DNA of 64,000 nt, taken from contig OZ025256.1 of the NCBI GenBank assembly GCA_964019135.1, positions 1,612,001 to 1,676,000 of the forward strand. Direction: 5' to 3'. The translations under genes and the position numbers were made by a program. The DNA comes from Arenicola marina (lineage: Eukaryota > Annelida > Polychaeta > Arenicolidae). This document shows positions 46,411 through 56,640 of this stretch, one piece after another. Position 1 is the first letter of the stretch, and the number at the start of each line of letters is the position of its first letter. The notes below the pieces were generated by a model that was not told the origin of the DNA, ran no database searches, and worked only from the letters and a program-made list of their open reading frames with translations.

Positions 46411-47589
46411 ATGGCAGATAAATATTACCGACATATTATGGAACTTTTGAAGACCAACAAGAATTTAAAATCTACATTCGAAGGTTTGTTCTCACAACCC
46501 CAAATTATAATACTGTTCTTTTACTACTTATGGATCATTTCTAGCTTGTCATATACTACTCATAACTTACCTTCATAATTATGCAATAAATGTATGGTCG
46601 CTCTAATTAGAAATATGCATGATGTAGTATGTGTACCCTAGATGCCTACTATTTAGACACATAATGATGGCAACACACACATCATCCATGTTGGCATTGT
46701 CACAACATTTGCTGCATAATATAATGGTGAATACGGCATAAAGGTATTAGATGTTTGAGAGCTTGTCGTAAATAAGAAGTTACGTTTATTATGTCGCACA
46801 GATGTGTGTAGTTCACAGGTTTATTGACCCATTTTACGTATTATGATTAGGCTACAGGCAATGCGTTTTAGTTTAAGGAATACATCGTTCTTGCATTAAT
46901 CCAGCCATAAAATATTAGTTTTAGATCTAGACATAATTTGGGCGGGAAACTAGATTTAAGTTTTCTATGTTCCAGGTACTGATCGCCAGATGGTTGGCGC
47001 TATTGCTGGAACAGCCTTTGGAGGCATTGTAGGAGGCCCTGAAGGGGCTCTGGCTTGTGGAGTCGCTGGTAAGACAGGAAAACAATGCGTTCGTATGCAT
47101 ATATACTGGGGTAAACCAACATTGCTTTTGTCATCTAACATTTAGATTTCCAATGTATTAGTCACGATTTGTGGGTCTTCAAAGCCTGTACGTATATGCC
47201 CTGTTGCTACTGGTGAGACATCGCCATTTTGCCTTCATTGTGCCATGCAGTTTGCCCAATGAAACCTGTTATAGCTAGCCGACACTTTACTCATGGTAAC
47301 ATTAACTATTGTTTCACAGATTATTCTAAATTTTACGAAATATTGTTATGAATCGGTTCGTGACTGGATTTTCTTTCTCCAAGGGGGCTGTCTTGGATAC
47401 CTGACCGCCGACTCCTACAAGTCGATGATCGATGTGCTGCAGAATCTGTCTGAGAAGGAGATCGCTGAGCTCGTGGCCAAAATACAGAAGCTTGTGGGGA
47501 GCGTCGCTATTGAGGCTCTTACACAGTTCATCGCTCAGAAAGCCAACCACAATGAGTTTCTGAAGGTCGTGAAAGAATTCGCTAAATAG
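46411..47589 (+). CDS. C19orf12-family protein gene, three coding exons
   Basis: Exons 46411-46483, 46976-47068 and 47384-47589 join in phase to give 123 residues; all introns are GT/AG. An AG just before 46401 suggests a non-coding first exon upstream. The glycine-rich hydrophobic hairpin (AGTAFGGIVGGPEGALACGV, about residues 34-53, then AGGCLGY) and the helical C-terminus (LQNLSEKEIAELVAKIQ) follow the layout of human C19orf12, a small membrane-associated protein of mitochondria and endoplasmic reticulum linked to lipid metabolism and to the neurodegenerative disease MPAN. Human isoforms are about 141-152 residues, so this one has a shorter N-terminus. No frameshift or stop is present. It is the clearest ordinary host gene here. 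AATAAA follows at 47924. Confidence 0.85.
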
Positions 47590-47923
47590 GCTAAAGCAGA
47601 TACTTGCTGATAGGAACCACTCCACAGCGTCTCCATCTTCCCGTCTTTCCGGGCTTTATTCCGTATATTGCGGTCTTGAGATCGAACGCTTGACCTTTTT
47701 TTGGCAGCGTATGGGCTCTTCATATGTTGCCTTGTGACTAAGAAAAGAAATGGCAGAGTAAAAACGTGTTCTATTATAGAATGAATGGCACAGTTCAATA
47801 TAGGAAGAACATGCAGTAATACTAGTAATACTAGAACAATATCACAAGTGGCGCATGATACGTGTATTTAGCTCTATCAGGGGGCGACACAGTACAGTCA
47901 GGGTAATTGTAAGCCATCACTTC

Positions 47924-47929
47924 AATAAA
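47924..47929 (+). terminator. Polyadenylation signal of the C19orf12 homologue
   Basis: AATAAA about 335 bp after the stop codon, followed by a T-rich stretch (CTTTTGTTTC), fits a 3' end. Confidence 0.6.
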
Positions 47930-48234
47930 AACTTTTGTTTCACCCATACACATTTTAATCGCTTGTTTTATAGTGGCGACGGTTGAAATTTTAAGTCCTG
48001 AGGCTAATAGAATCTAGAATAACATAATTAATTGGCCGCATACGAATAATAGATACTTTATCAAATGTTTGCCATCATGGCATCTCTGTCAGCCACGAGA
48101 GTGGTAAGCTTACGTCTTCTTCAGAGGGCAAGACATCACTCAGCGAATCATCAGCTGGATCCATCTGAGCAATTAGGCGCGCCTTAGTACTAAGGTGTAC
48201 AGCGCATCTTATCCTACTTAAAACATAAATAATC

Positions 48235-48311
48235 TTTCAATATTTTGTATTCCATTGTTCTGGTTGTTGTGTTTCTCACAATGCGTGCACTCCATGTCGT
48301 AAACATACATT
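48235..48311 (-). pseudogene. Integrase pseudogene, downstream part split off by the LTR element
   Basis: On the minus strand the frame FTTWSARIVRNTTTRTMEYK runs into the left edge of the Gypsy element. Removing the element and one CATT copy joins it in frame to the end of the integrase pseudogene at 57674. It is the C-terminal tail of that gene. Confidence 0.4.
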
Positions 48312-48786
48312 TGTGGTATTCGGGTGCCCATACTTTTGGCCCCGAGTGTAGTCTCGCGAGCGTTGCGATAGCAACCGAAACGGTGATGTCACCGCTTGGC
48401 TTGGGTCTGGGCGGTGAGTCAGCGGGGAGGCAGCGAGCGAGACGGTCGCACTTTTTTAGGCAGGAATAGGTTGAGTTCTTGGATAACCGCCCTGCGGAGC
48501 AAGGGGCTGGCAGCAGTTCTACCAATTGCTGCCAGGTAAGTGACACCGATTACGGAGTTGTAACTTGTCTCTATTTGAATTAAAGGTGTTTAATAAATCA
48601 TTGAAACTTTAACCACTTCGTTTCGCCTCAGTGCCTTCGCCACCACGTGTTAACGTAAGACCGAATTCGGAACGAACACCCAGTTGGGGTTGTCGAAATT
48701 AAGTTTAGAAGTAATTAGAATAACACAACGAGAAGTACATTAAAGTAAATAAAGACACCCCCCCCCCCCATTACTAAAATATCACA
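48312..48786 (+). repeat. 5' LTR
   Basis: 475 bp starting TGTGGTATTCGGG and ending ATATCACA, with a 12-base C-run near the end. It differs from the 3' LTR at about three substitutions (TT/AC at the GGTTGAG site; ATAACC/ATAGCC) plus an AATAAA/AAGTAAA indel and C-run length. Confidence 0.95.
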
Positions 48787-48788
48787 TT

Positions 48789-48806
48789 TGGTGCCGTGAA
48801 CCAGCG
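48789..48806 (+). promoter_or_regulatory. Primer-binding site
   Basis: TGGTGCCGTGAACCAGC begins two bases after the 5' LTR. The leading TGG pairs with the CCA end of a tRNA. I cannot name the tRNA from the sequence alone. Confidence 0.6.
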
Positions 48807-48839
48807 GTCTTTTCACGTGGTTGAGCGACAAGTGGCAAC

Positions 48840-50783
48840 ATGGCGGAACGCCGTGGGTTAGGCTTCATGGCTAGGTTAGAAAGTTGGTTGAGTGAGGACG
48901 ATACAGACTTCCCCGTTCCCGGAGAGAGGGTTGGAAATTTAGGCCGTGGGATACGTGACCATGTGGGGATTCAGTCAGAGAAGCGCGAGGAATATGATTT
49001 GGGACCTGTCGAGGCTCAGGTAGGCGAGGACAGTTCAGCCAGGGGTACGCCTCAAATTTTGTTGCACAATTCTAAGATGGCGGCTCGGCCTTCTTCCCCA
49101 AATCGGCCGGGCGATCACGTGACCGAAATGCCGGCCCCTGATTGGCTCAGGAGTGCGCGTCCCGCCAAAAGCGAGTTCGCGCGGGATTCTCAGCGGGTTG
49201 GTGTCATAAGGGGAATGCAAGATGGCCGCGCCCATGACACCGTGTTCGGTGAGCAGGCTACCCCGGGTTTTCCCAATGTTACTGCTGATGTGACAACACC
49301 TCAGGGTGTCAGCAATCGAACTCAAAGCGTTAGATGGGATGGTTACAGGCCAGAGGGGGTGGGTTATGGGCCCCCAAGCGCTGTGCCGTTCGCTGGCAAC
49401 CCCCATCAGGGGCAACTGCATCACTCTCGCTTAGCGGAGTCTGCACCCAACCCAGCTGACAGGGGCCACTGGCAGCCAGGGCCTGGCAGCTGTGAAGCAG
49501 CGGGCAGTTCCCCTGGTGGCTATATAGGTGGCAGCCCGGCTGGTTACCAAGGAGTGCGAGGTGTATTCCTCGAGCCTGGTGGGTTTGTTCATAGACCGAG
49601 AGGGCATCCAGTGCCAGGTGGGGAGTGCTTGCCTGTGAACCCCTTAAGTCCGGCAGATCTGAAACAGGTCTTGTGGCAGGCTGGGCTGGAGAGGTGCCCC
49701 AAAGTGCCGACATTTTCCGGTTCGACTGACAGCAGCACGGTGCAGGACTTCTTAAGCCGGTTCGACACAATAACCAATCTGTGTTGCTGGACAGCAGGTC
49801 AGCGGGGTCTAAACCTGAAATTGTGTTTGCAAGGTGAGGCCTACAGACTGGTTGTCCGCCAAGGCAATGATGATTACTGGTCCTTGCGTTCTGCACTGCT
49901 GTGGCAGTACAAGCCGTGCATTGGTGATGTTGCGGTCCGAATATTCCGACAACGGAAGAAGGGCAAGACAGAACCGTATCGGTTGTTTGCCAACGAACTC
50001 CAGATCTTGGCGAAACAAGCCTATCCCCACTCTGATGAGTACAGTCGCCAAGCGATGGTCAGAGAACAGTTTGTAGGTGGGATAGCAGACGACTTCACCC
50101 GCAGGCTGTTGTTCATGGAGGGTGATGTCCCCATAGAGCGTCTGGTAGACCTGGCCGACCGAAGCGATCAGTTCTCTTCCCCACTTGGGCGGGTTAGTAA
50201 ACCAGCGCCGGCCCCTATCTACCGGGCGTCTGCTGCAACTGACGAGTCACAGCCGGATAATGAAGACTCTGATGGGACCGAACATGAGGTGGAGGGGCTG
50301 ATTTCACGCCTCAGTGAGGTCATGAGGTCCCAGGGTAGGGGAAAGAGAGTCAGTCATGGTGGATCAATCGATGGTCAGGTAGACTCGAGACGGCCACGTC
50401 GGGATGACAGTTACCGTGATGTCAGGACCCGTGACACCCATTACGCTGACCGACGGCCAAGCAGCAGAGACAGCCACACCAGCGGACAGACCAGGTCTCC
50501 ACACTCCCATTTTTCTGACAAGCGGAACTACCACTCTGGGAGACGCCGATACTCCCCTGACCGTTATACGGACAGGCGGGACAGAGACAGGGACTCAGAC
50601 AGGGACAGGGAGCGTGAACGGCTTCGGCGAGAGAATCGCTGTTTCCGCTGTGGCCAGACTGGACATTACAGGTTGGGGTGTCGGGTTAAAATGGAGAGCA
50701 GACCTGGAGACTACTTGCCCCGTGAGACTGACAACGCTCGGTCGGAGCAGCCGAGACAGCAGGCTCCTGGGTCCCCAAACTAA
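48840..50783 (+). CDS. gag: Gypsy gag protein (647 aa)
   Basis: The ATG at 48840 follows the primer-binding site by about 35 bp. The central part (about residues 290-450) has the retrotransposon gag pattern (FSGSTDSSTVQDFLSRFDTI, later FANELQILAKQAYP). An Arg/Asp-rich stretch leads to one CCHC knuckle, CFRCGQTGHYRLGC, at about 601-614, which binds RNA during particle assembly. The N-terminal third is low complexity (Gly, Pro, Ser). The frame ends at TAA 50781-50783, directly after the heptamer CCCAAAC, so pro is likely reached by -1 frameshifting. Confidence 0.9.
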   Translation: MAERRGLGFMARLESWLSEDDTDFPVPGERVGNLGRGIRDHVGIQSEKREEYDLGPVEAQVGEDSSARGTPQILLHNSKMAARPSSPNRPGDHVTEMPAPDWLRSARPAKSEFARDSQRVGVIRGMQDGRAHDTVFGEQATPGFPNVTADVTTPQGVSNRTQSVRWDGYRPEGVGYGPPSAVPFAGNPHQGQLHHSRLAESAPNPADRGHWQPGPGSCEAAGSSPGGYIGGSPAGYQGVRGVFLEPGGFVHRPRGHPVPGGECLPVNPLSPADLKQVLWQAGLERCPKVPTFSGSTDSSTVQDFLSRFDTITNLCCWTAGQRGLNLKLCLQGEAYRLVVRQGNDDYWSLRSALLWQYKPCIGDVAVRIFRQRKKGKTEPYRLFANELQILAKQAYPHSDEYSRQAMVREQFVGGIADDFTRRLLFMEGDVPIERLVDLADRSDQFSSPLGRVSKPAPAPIYRASAATDESQPDNEDSDGTEHEVEGLISRLSEVMRSQGRGKRVSHGGSIDGQVDSRRPRRDDSYRDVRTRDTHYADRRPSSRDSHTSGQTRSPHSHFSDKRNYHSGRRRYSPDRYTDRRDRDRDSDRDRERERLRRENRCFRCGQTGHYRLGCRVKMESRPGDYLPRETDNARSEQPRQQAPGSPN

Positions 50784-50817
50784 CTAGGGCTAGTGTCACC
50801 CCGGGGAAAGCTAGCCC
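50774..50817 (+). promoter_or_regulatory. -1 ribosomal frameshift signal at the gag/pro junction
   Basis: In the gag frame the sequence reads C CCA AAC (50774-50780), a canonical X XXY YYZ heptamer, then TAA. Six nucleotides later GGGCTAG (50787-50793) pairs perfectly with CTAGCCC (50811-50817). Slipping back one base enters the pro frame, which is open through the junction. TGTCAC in the loop could also pair with GTGACA at 50819-50824, but a 1-nt connecting loop makes a classical pseudoknot doubtful. Confidence 0.75.
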
Positions 50818-50818
50818 A

Positions 50819-51652
50819 GTGACAAGTGACGATATTCCGGGTAGTAGCGACAAAGGGCAGGACAGGGCCAGGGAGCCACGTAGCGAGGGTGGGGGACCTC
50901 GGGTGCTCCGGGTTAGACCTGTAGCAGGTTGGGTCCTGCATACCAGGTTGTATGGGATGAGTTGCCCTATGCTGCTTGACACGGGTGCAGCTGTGTCGCT
51001 ACTGGACAACCAAACTTGCATGTCAATACAGGCGGACATGAGACCTCCCCTTAAACCTCTGAAAACACAGCTTCGCACTGCGGCTGGGGGTTTAATGAAG
51101 AGCTTGGGAGAGACTACCCTTGAATTTTCCCTCAATGGGATGAGACTGGCACAAGAAGTAGTGGTGGCCGACTTGCCTGATCGTGGTGGAATACTGGGCC
51201 TGGATTTCCTGCATGATCAGGACTGCGAAATGTCGATGCGGGAAGGAATCCTGAGGATAGGTAAGTTTACCTTCGCCTTGTCGCAGGAGGGCAAGCAGGA
51301 CCAGGTGGCTCGTGTCCGACTAGAGAAGTCAGTAGCCATCCCACCTTCCACTGAGGTCGTGGTCACTGGGATTGCAGAAAATAAGCTGCAGTATGCCAAA
51401 GGTAGCGACGCCTTGTTGACCCCTAGCGGGCGGTTAATTTCTGCAACCCAGGTAGTGGCAGGTGCATCCCTTGTAGGCTGCGGTACTCGGCATGTGCCTG
51501 TGGTGCTCATGAATCCCACAGATGAGACAATCTTCCTGCGCAAGGGTGGCATAGTGGGGACTTTGCAAGCACTGCCCAGCGGTGAAGTAATCGAGGTGCC
51601 CCAGGTTGAGTCAGATGCCACTGGGGAAGGTGCTTTGACACGCGTCAGGTGA
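50819..51652 (+). CDS. pro: Gypsy protease region
   Basis: Its frame is -1 to gag and open from before the gag stop, so the protein is probably made as a gag-pro fusion; 50819 is only a nominal start. LLDTGAAVSLL at about residues 52-62 holds the DTGA catalytic triad of retropepsins, and GILGLDFL further on is the conserved ALLG-type flap-end motif. It would cleave the gag and pol polyproteins. It ends at TGA 51650-51652 and overlaps pol, which is again in the -1 frame. Confidence 0.85.
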   Translation: MTSDDIPGSSDKGQDRAREPRSEGGGPRVLRVRPVAGWVLHTRLYGMSCPMLLDTGAAVSLLDNQTCMSIQADMRPPLKPLKTQLRTAAGGLMKSLGETTLEFSLNGMRLAQEVVVADLPDRGGILGLDFLHDQDCEMSMREGILRIGKFTFALSQEGKQDQVARVRLEKSVAIPPSTEVVVTGIAENKLQYAKGSDALLTPSGRLISATQVVAGASLVGCGTRHVPVVLMNPTDETIFLRKGGIVGTLQALPSGEVIEVPQVESDATGEGALTRVR

Positions 51653-54600
51653 CAGCATCTGATGCTGCAGACTTGCCTCCTGCATTGGAGAAGTTAGCAA
51701 CCGAGGTGTCTCAAGAGTTGACTGTAGGTCAGCAAAACCGGGTTCGGTCACTGCTCCGGGAGTACTCAGACATCTTCTCGGAGACAAACGACACATGGGG
51801 GACTACCGATCTGGTTAAGCACCGTATTGATACGGGTCAGGCTTACCCGATACGTCAGCGCGCTCGTCACCTTCCTGTGGCTCAGCAGGAGGTCGAGGCC
51901 AGAGAGATCCAGTCCATGCTTGATAAGGGTGTCATTGAGCCGAGCACCAGTTCCTGGAGCAGTCCGGTGGTTCTTGTGAAGAAAAAGAACGGAAGTACAC
52001 GCTTTTGCGTTGATTACCGTAAACTCAATGATGTGACGCGAAAAGATGCATATCCGTTACCATTGATCACCGACACTCTAGATGCACTGGCTGGCTCCGA
52101 GTGGTTTTGCACCCTGGATCTGGCCTCCGGGTATTGGCAGGTGGCCATGGATGAGCGTGACAAAGAGAAGACAGCCTTCATAACCAGACAGGGCCTCTTC
52201 CAGTGGAAGGTGATGCCTTTCGGCTTATGTAATAGCCCAGCGCTTTTTGAAAGGCTGATGGAATTGGTACTGAGAGGCCTGTGCTGGCGGAGCTGTCTGG
52301 TATACCTCGATGACGTCATCGTATATGGCAAGTCCTTTGAGGAGACCCTAGATCGGCTGACCACTGTGTGGGAACGCTTCAGAGAGGCTGGCCTGAAGAT
52401 GAAGGCCAAGAAATGCAATCTGTTTCAGACTGAGGTGCCCTACCTGGGGCATATTGTGTCCCGGGCAGGTATTTCGACGGACCCGGCTAAAGTCTCCGCT
52501 GTGCGGGACTGGCCACGACCGACGACGGTAAAAGAGGTACGGAGCTTCCTTGGACTGGCGTCTTATTACAGGCGTTTCATTCCCGGCTTTGCGAGGGTGG
52601 CAAATCCCCTGACAGCTATGACAAGGAAGAAGGCTCCGTTCGAATGGTCGGACCGTAAGGAGGAAGCCTTTAGGGCTCTGCAGCGGGCTTTGTGCGAGTC
52701 GCCAATTCTGGCCTACCCCACTAGGGAGGATCCCTTCATCCTTTACACGGATGCCAGCAATGATGCCATGGGATGCGTCGTTGCCCAGCAGCAACCTGAT
52801 GGGGAGAAGGTGATAGCCTATGGGTCGAAAACGTTCAGTCGTGCGCAGAGCCGCTATTGTACAACACACCGGGAGTTGTTGGCTGTGGTGACCTTCATCA
52901 AACAGTTCAAACACTACCTGTGGGGTCGACCATTCACTGTCGTAACTGACCACGCCTCACTGACTTGGCTCATGCACTTCAAGTACGCGGAAGGTATGGT
53001 GGCCCGTTGGCTAACCACCCTGGGGACGTATGACTTCACCATTGTTCACCGTCCCGGTGCGTCCATAGGCCATGCTGATGCGTTGTCGCGCAAGGTGACC
53101 AGACCCTGTAAGCGTGCGGAGTGTGTCGACTGCTTACCAAGGAGGGTAGCTAACGCGAGTCTGGCAGCTGACGCCTCACGCGACACCTCTGAGCTGTCGC
53201 CGCTACAGAGGGTGGAAGATGACCGACCTCTGCTAGGTCGCGGTGCTGAATCTGCAGTGATGGAGATCGTTGCAGAAGGTGACAGGTTCGATTCCCAACT
53301 GCCAATTGCTAGTGGAGAGGCGAGTGATAGAGGCCTGGAGGCAGAAGTAGCTATGCTACAGTGGGCCCCAGGTGTGACTCTGGATGACATTCGCCGCTGG
53401 CAGAGCGAAGACGAGGGTGTGGCCTGTATGCTGGAGTGCAAGAAAAGCCGTACACACAGGCCACCATTCGCTCAGGTGAGAGATCAGAGTTACACGACCA
53501 AGTGTCTCTGGCAGCAATGGGATCGCCTGCGGGTGCGGAATGACATTCTGTACCGTGAAAAGAAGGCGAGCTGTGACACACAGGCTATCACGCAGCTGGT
53601 AGTCCCACCGCCCATGCGGAGGGGGTTATTTCTGTCGGTGCATTGCCATAGGATCGGTGGACACATGGGCCACAGCAAGTCACTTGCTTCCCTGAAGAGG
53701 CGCTTTTATTGGCCACGCATGTCGGCTGATGTGAGCCGCTGGCTGACCTTGTGTCGTGACTGTGGTCAACGGAAACCAGCGTCAGTTCCTCACAAAGCGC
53801 CTCTCACACAGATGCCTGTTGGTGTACCGTGGGAACGGCTGGCTATGGACCTGATAGGACCTATGCCCGACACGGCAAGTGGGAACAAGTATGTGCTGGT
53901 AGTCGAGGACTACTTCACAAAGTGGGTCGAGGGTTTTCCCATTCCTAACAAGGAAGCCCAGACGGTGGCTGACAAGCTGGTTACGGAAGTGTTTTGCCGT
54001 TTCGGCTGCCCCAGACAGCTGCATTCAGACCGGGGACGAGAATTTAACAACAAGATTCTCAAGGAGATCTGCCGCATCATGCGGATTGACAAAACGTTTA
54101 CCACGCCTTACAGGCCGCAATCAGATGGCCTTGTGGAGAACTTCAACAGGTCTCTCCAGGACATGGTTTTCACCTATGCCAGACTGCATCCGCAGGACTG
54201 GGAAGACCATCTTCCATATGCCCTCTGCGCGTACCGTGCCACGGAACATCGCAGCACTAGGGTGTCCCCCTTTCGTATGCTGCTGGGCCATGAGGTCACG
54301 CTCCCACTAGACTTGCAGGTGGAGGGTCCACCCAGTGATAGGAGGCAGATGTGTGTCACAGAGTACTGTGAGTGGCTATGTGATGCCATGGAGATAGCTC
54401 ACAGCGTAGCTCGTCGTGAGAGCCGGAAGGCGGCCACACGCCAGAAAACCGCGTACGATATGCGTGCTACGCCGGTGTCCTTCCCAGTGGGTAGCTGGGT
54501 GTGGCGTTATTGCACAGCCACTGCCAAGGTCAAGGGTGGTGTCAGGTGGTCTGGCCCATTCCTGGTGATCGCTCGTCCCTCTGGCGTCAATGCCACCGTT

Positions 54601-55056
54601 CAACGGTCGCCGACTGAGAGGCCAGTGATCGAGCACGTCGATCACCTGAAGGAGTATGTGGTCGATCCTGATGAGCCACTGACCAGCTGGCTGGATGGAA
54701 ATGGAGCAGGGCCCAGCAGTGACACTCCTGACGTGGCTGGGGCCCCTCCTGCGCGTGATGTGGTGAGAGGGGAGGGTACCCCTCGTGATAATGTGAGAGG
54801 GGAGGGTACCCCTCGTGATGATGTGGGAGGAGAGGATACTCCTCGTGATGTGGTGCGAGACGATGATACCACTGGTGAGGTGGTGAGAGGAGATGATACT
54901 CCTGGTGATGAGGTGGCCGGAGGTGACATGATGGATAGTCTGGAGGCCCCAGAGGAGAATGCTACGGGTCTTGACCCAGTGGGGGATGGTGAGGATGGTC
55001 CTCCTCTCAGACGTGGGGCGAGGATACGTCGACCCCCCCAACGCCTAGATATGTAG
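51649..55056 (+). CDS. pol: Gypsy pol: reverse transcriptase, RNase H, integrase (1135 aa)
   Basis: RT spans about residues 60-240 (VDYRKLNDVT, MPFGLCNSPALF, active site YLDD at about 219-222). RNase H begins at about 360 (ILYTDASNDAMGC). The integrase has the HHCC zinc motif (HCHRIGGHMGHS, CRDCGQRK) and the D,D,E core (LAMDLIGPM, HSDRGREF, GLVENFNRS; about 731, 793, 828). A GPY/F-like module follows (RWSGPFLVI, then EHVDHLKEYV). No chromodomain is seen. The C-terminus carries decapeptide repeats of the GEGTPRDDV type. No AUG lies at the start and the pol frame opens only about 45 nt before the pro stop, so a second -1 shift is expected; no canonical heptamer is visible there. Confidence 0.92.
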   Translation: MTASDAADLPPALEKLATEVSQELTVGQQNRVRSLLREYSDIFSETNDTWGTTDLVKHRIDTGQAYPIRQRARHLPVAQQEVEAREIQSMLDKGVIEPSTSSWSSPVVLVKKKNGSTRFCVDYRKLNDVTRKDAYPLPLITDTLDALAGSEWFCTLDLASGYWQVAMDERDKEKTAFITRQGLFQWKVMPFGLCNSPALFERLMELVLRGLCWRSCLVYLDDVIVYGKSFEETLDRLTTVWERFREAGLKMKAKKCNLFQTEVPYLGHIVSRAGISTDPAKVSAVRDWPRPTTVKEVRSFLGLASYYRRFIPGFARVANPLTAMTRKKAPFEWSDRKEEAFRALQRALCESPILAYPTREDPFILYTDASNDAMGCVVAQQQPDGEKVIAYGSKTFSRAQSRYCTTHRELLAVVTFIKQFKHYLWGRPFTVVTDHASLTWLMHFKYAEGMVARWLTTLGTYDFTIVHRPGASIGHADALSRKVTRPCKRAECVDCLPRRVANASLAADASRDTSELSPLQRVEDDRPLLGRGAESAVMEIVAEGDRFDSQLPIASGEASDRGLEAEVAMLQWAPGVTLDDIRRWQSEDEGVACMLECKKSRTHRPPFAQVRDQSYTTKCLWQQWDRLRVRNDILYREKKASCDTQAITQLVVPPPMRRGLFLSVHCHRIGGHMGHSKSLASLKRRFYWPRMSADVSRWLTLCRDCGQRKPASVPHKAPLTQMPVGVPWERLAMDLIGPMPDTASGNKYVLVVEDYFTKWVEGFPIPNKEAQTVADKLVTEVFCRFGCPRQLHSDRGREFNNKILKEICRIMRIDKTFTTPYRPQSDGLVENFNRSLQDMVFTYARLHPQDWEDHLPYALCAYRATEHRSTRVSPFRMLLGHEVTLPLDLQVEGPPSDRRQMCVTEYCEWLCDAMEIAHSVARRESRKAATRQKTAYDMRATPVSFPVGSWVWRYCTATAKVKGGVRWSGPFLVIARPSGVNATVQRSPTERPVIEHVDHLKEYVVDPDEPLTSWLDGNGAGPSSDTPDVAGAPPARDVVRGEGTPRDNVRGEGTPRDDVGGEDTPRDVVRDDDTTGEVVRGDDTPGDEVAGGDMMDSLEAPEENATGLDPVGDGEDGPPLRRGARIRRPPQRLDM

Positions 55057-56399
55057 GGCGTCGCACCTGTGGTTGTTGCTCGGGTTGTAAGGGTCTTGGG
55101 AATTTATGGTTCAGGCGGTGTAGTGGGGCACAGGATTCGGTTAGGTGGTTGGGCGGGGCACGATATTGGTGCCATGGGTTCCACGCAGTGTAAGCGGTGG
55201 TTGTTGTTTTTTTTTCCTTTCAGCTGTTTCTGAAGCACTGGGTGACATTCTGGATCCAGGCAGATCACTTCAGTGACGCCGTCCAGCATCAATCCCCAAC
55301 TGTGAAGTAGAGGGCGGTTTACGTTACAGCCAGGTTGCCTCAGGTCGTCTTGAGCCTGTTGCGCCTGGCGTAATAGTATATTCCGTTTTTTTAGCTGTAC
55401 TCTCGAGCCGCCGACCACGGTGTGCTTCCACAGGGTGTTGGCCTGGTATGGGATGTAACCGAGACAATTGACTGCCGGCGGGTGTATTGGGCTGGCTTTG
55501 GAGTACATCCACGGTGTGAGCTGGTGTGTTATCTGGGTAGGCGGTATGAGGGGGCGGGTACGGTATTATAGCCATCATGTTGACTGGTTTCTCGGTACGT
55601 TAGTTATTGTATGTTAATGCTTCATTATGTCGAGATCTTTTCAGTAGCCAACTTTTCTTCAACAAACTGACTACATTACTGTCATTATTATTACTAATGC
55701 GATTGCATAATTTTTTTTTCTTTTCTGTATCATGTTTGACTATATGTCATATCGTTTAAATTCTATGTCCAGAGTATGGACGTTACATTTTAATTCTGGT
55801 TCATTCTATTGTTTAAAACAACGCAACATGCTTGTTGTTGCCACCGACCTGTCGGAGGCTTACGTCTAGTAGAACCCACTGAACCGCTTGCGGTAGTAGT
55901 GGTGACCTTGCTTGTCGAATTGCTAGTGATTAAATTTACAGCCTGTTTATTGAGTAATTTGGGGTTGATATTTGTAAAACACGATGACCTATGTGTAAAG
56001 CGTGAAAGTAATGATCACCCGAATACACTTGCTGTTGTGAAGTTATCTGAATACAGATGGACTCAATGACCTCGCTCGTCTAACGGCTGCCTTGGTGCCT
56101 GGCTGACTCCGTGACGGGACCGCAAGGAGCCCCAGCGGGGCGCTATATAGTGCCTGTTGCGTTAGGGCGGGAGCCGTTCTAGCCGCTCTGCCATCTCTAC
56201 AGCCGCCGGACTCTTACGGGAACCTTCAAGGCCCGGACACCAGCAGCGTCACCAGTTTGATTGGTGTCCGCGGCGTCATCATCGGCGTCCGCGGCGGCAT
56301 GGGCGCCCACCGTATCAGCAGCGTCCTCGGCATCATGGGCGTCACCGGTATCATTGGTGACCGCGGCAGACATCGGCGGCGTCACCGCCAGCATCGGCG

Positions 56400-56640
56400 T
56401 GCGCGACAACACGGCGTCGTTATCGCCGCCAGCATCGGCGTGCGCGACAACTTCGGCGTCCGCGACTGCTTCGGCGTCCGCGACAGCATCGGCGTCCGCG
56501 ACAGCTTCGGCGTCTGCGACAGCATCGGCGTCCGCGACAGCATCGGCGTCCGCGACCGCATCGGCGTCCGCGACAACAACGGCGACAACAACGGCGGCAG
56601 CATCGGCGTCCGCGATAGCAGCGGCTGCTACTGCAGCTGC
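56400..56640. repeat. 18-bp GCGTCCGCGACAGCATCG array
   Basis: About ten imperfect units of 18 bp. The period is a multiple of three and the minus strand stays open for 164 codons (56691-56197), reading Ala/Asp/Val repeats; plus-strand frames are open too. I treat these as repeat-driven. Confidence 0.7.

Noticed and set aside
49330..49896. 188-codon minus-strand frame
   Set aside because: It is antisense to gag of the Gypsy element.
50787..50824. Classical H-type pseudoknot downstream of the slippery site
   Set aside because: The second stem would leave a 1-nt loop across a 7-bp stem, which is too short; I report only the simple stem with confidence.
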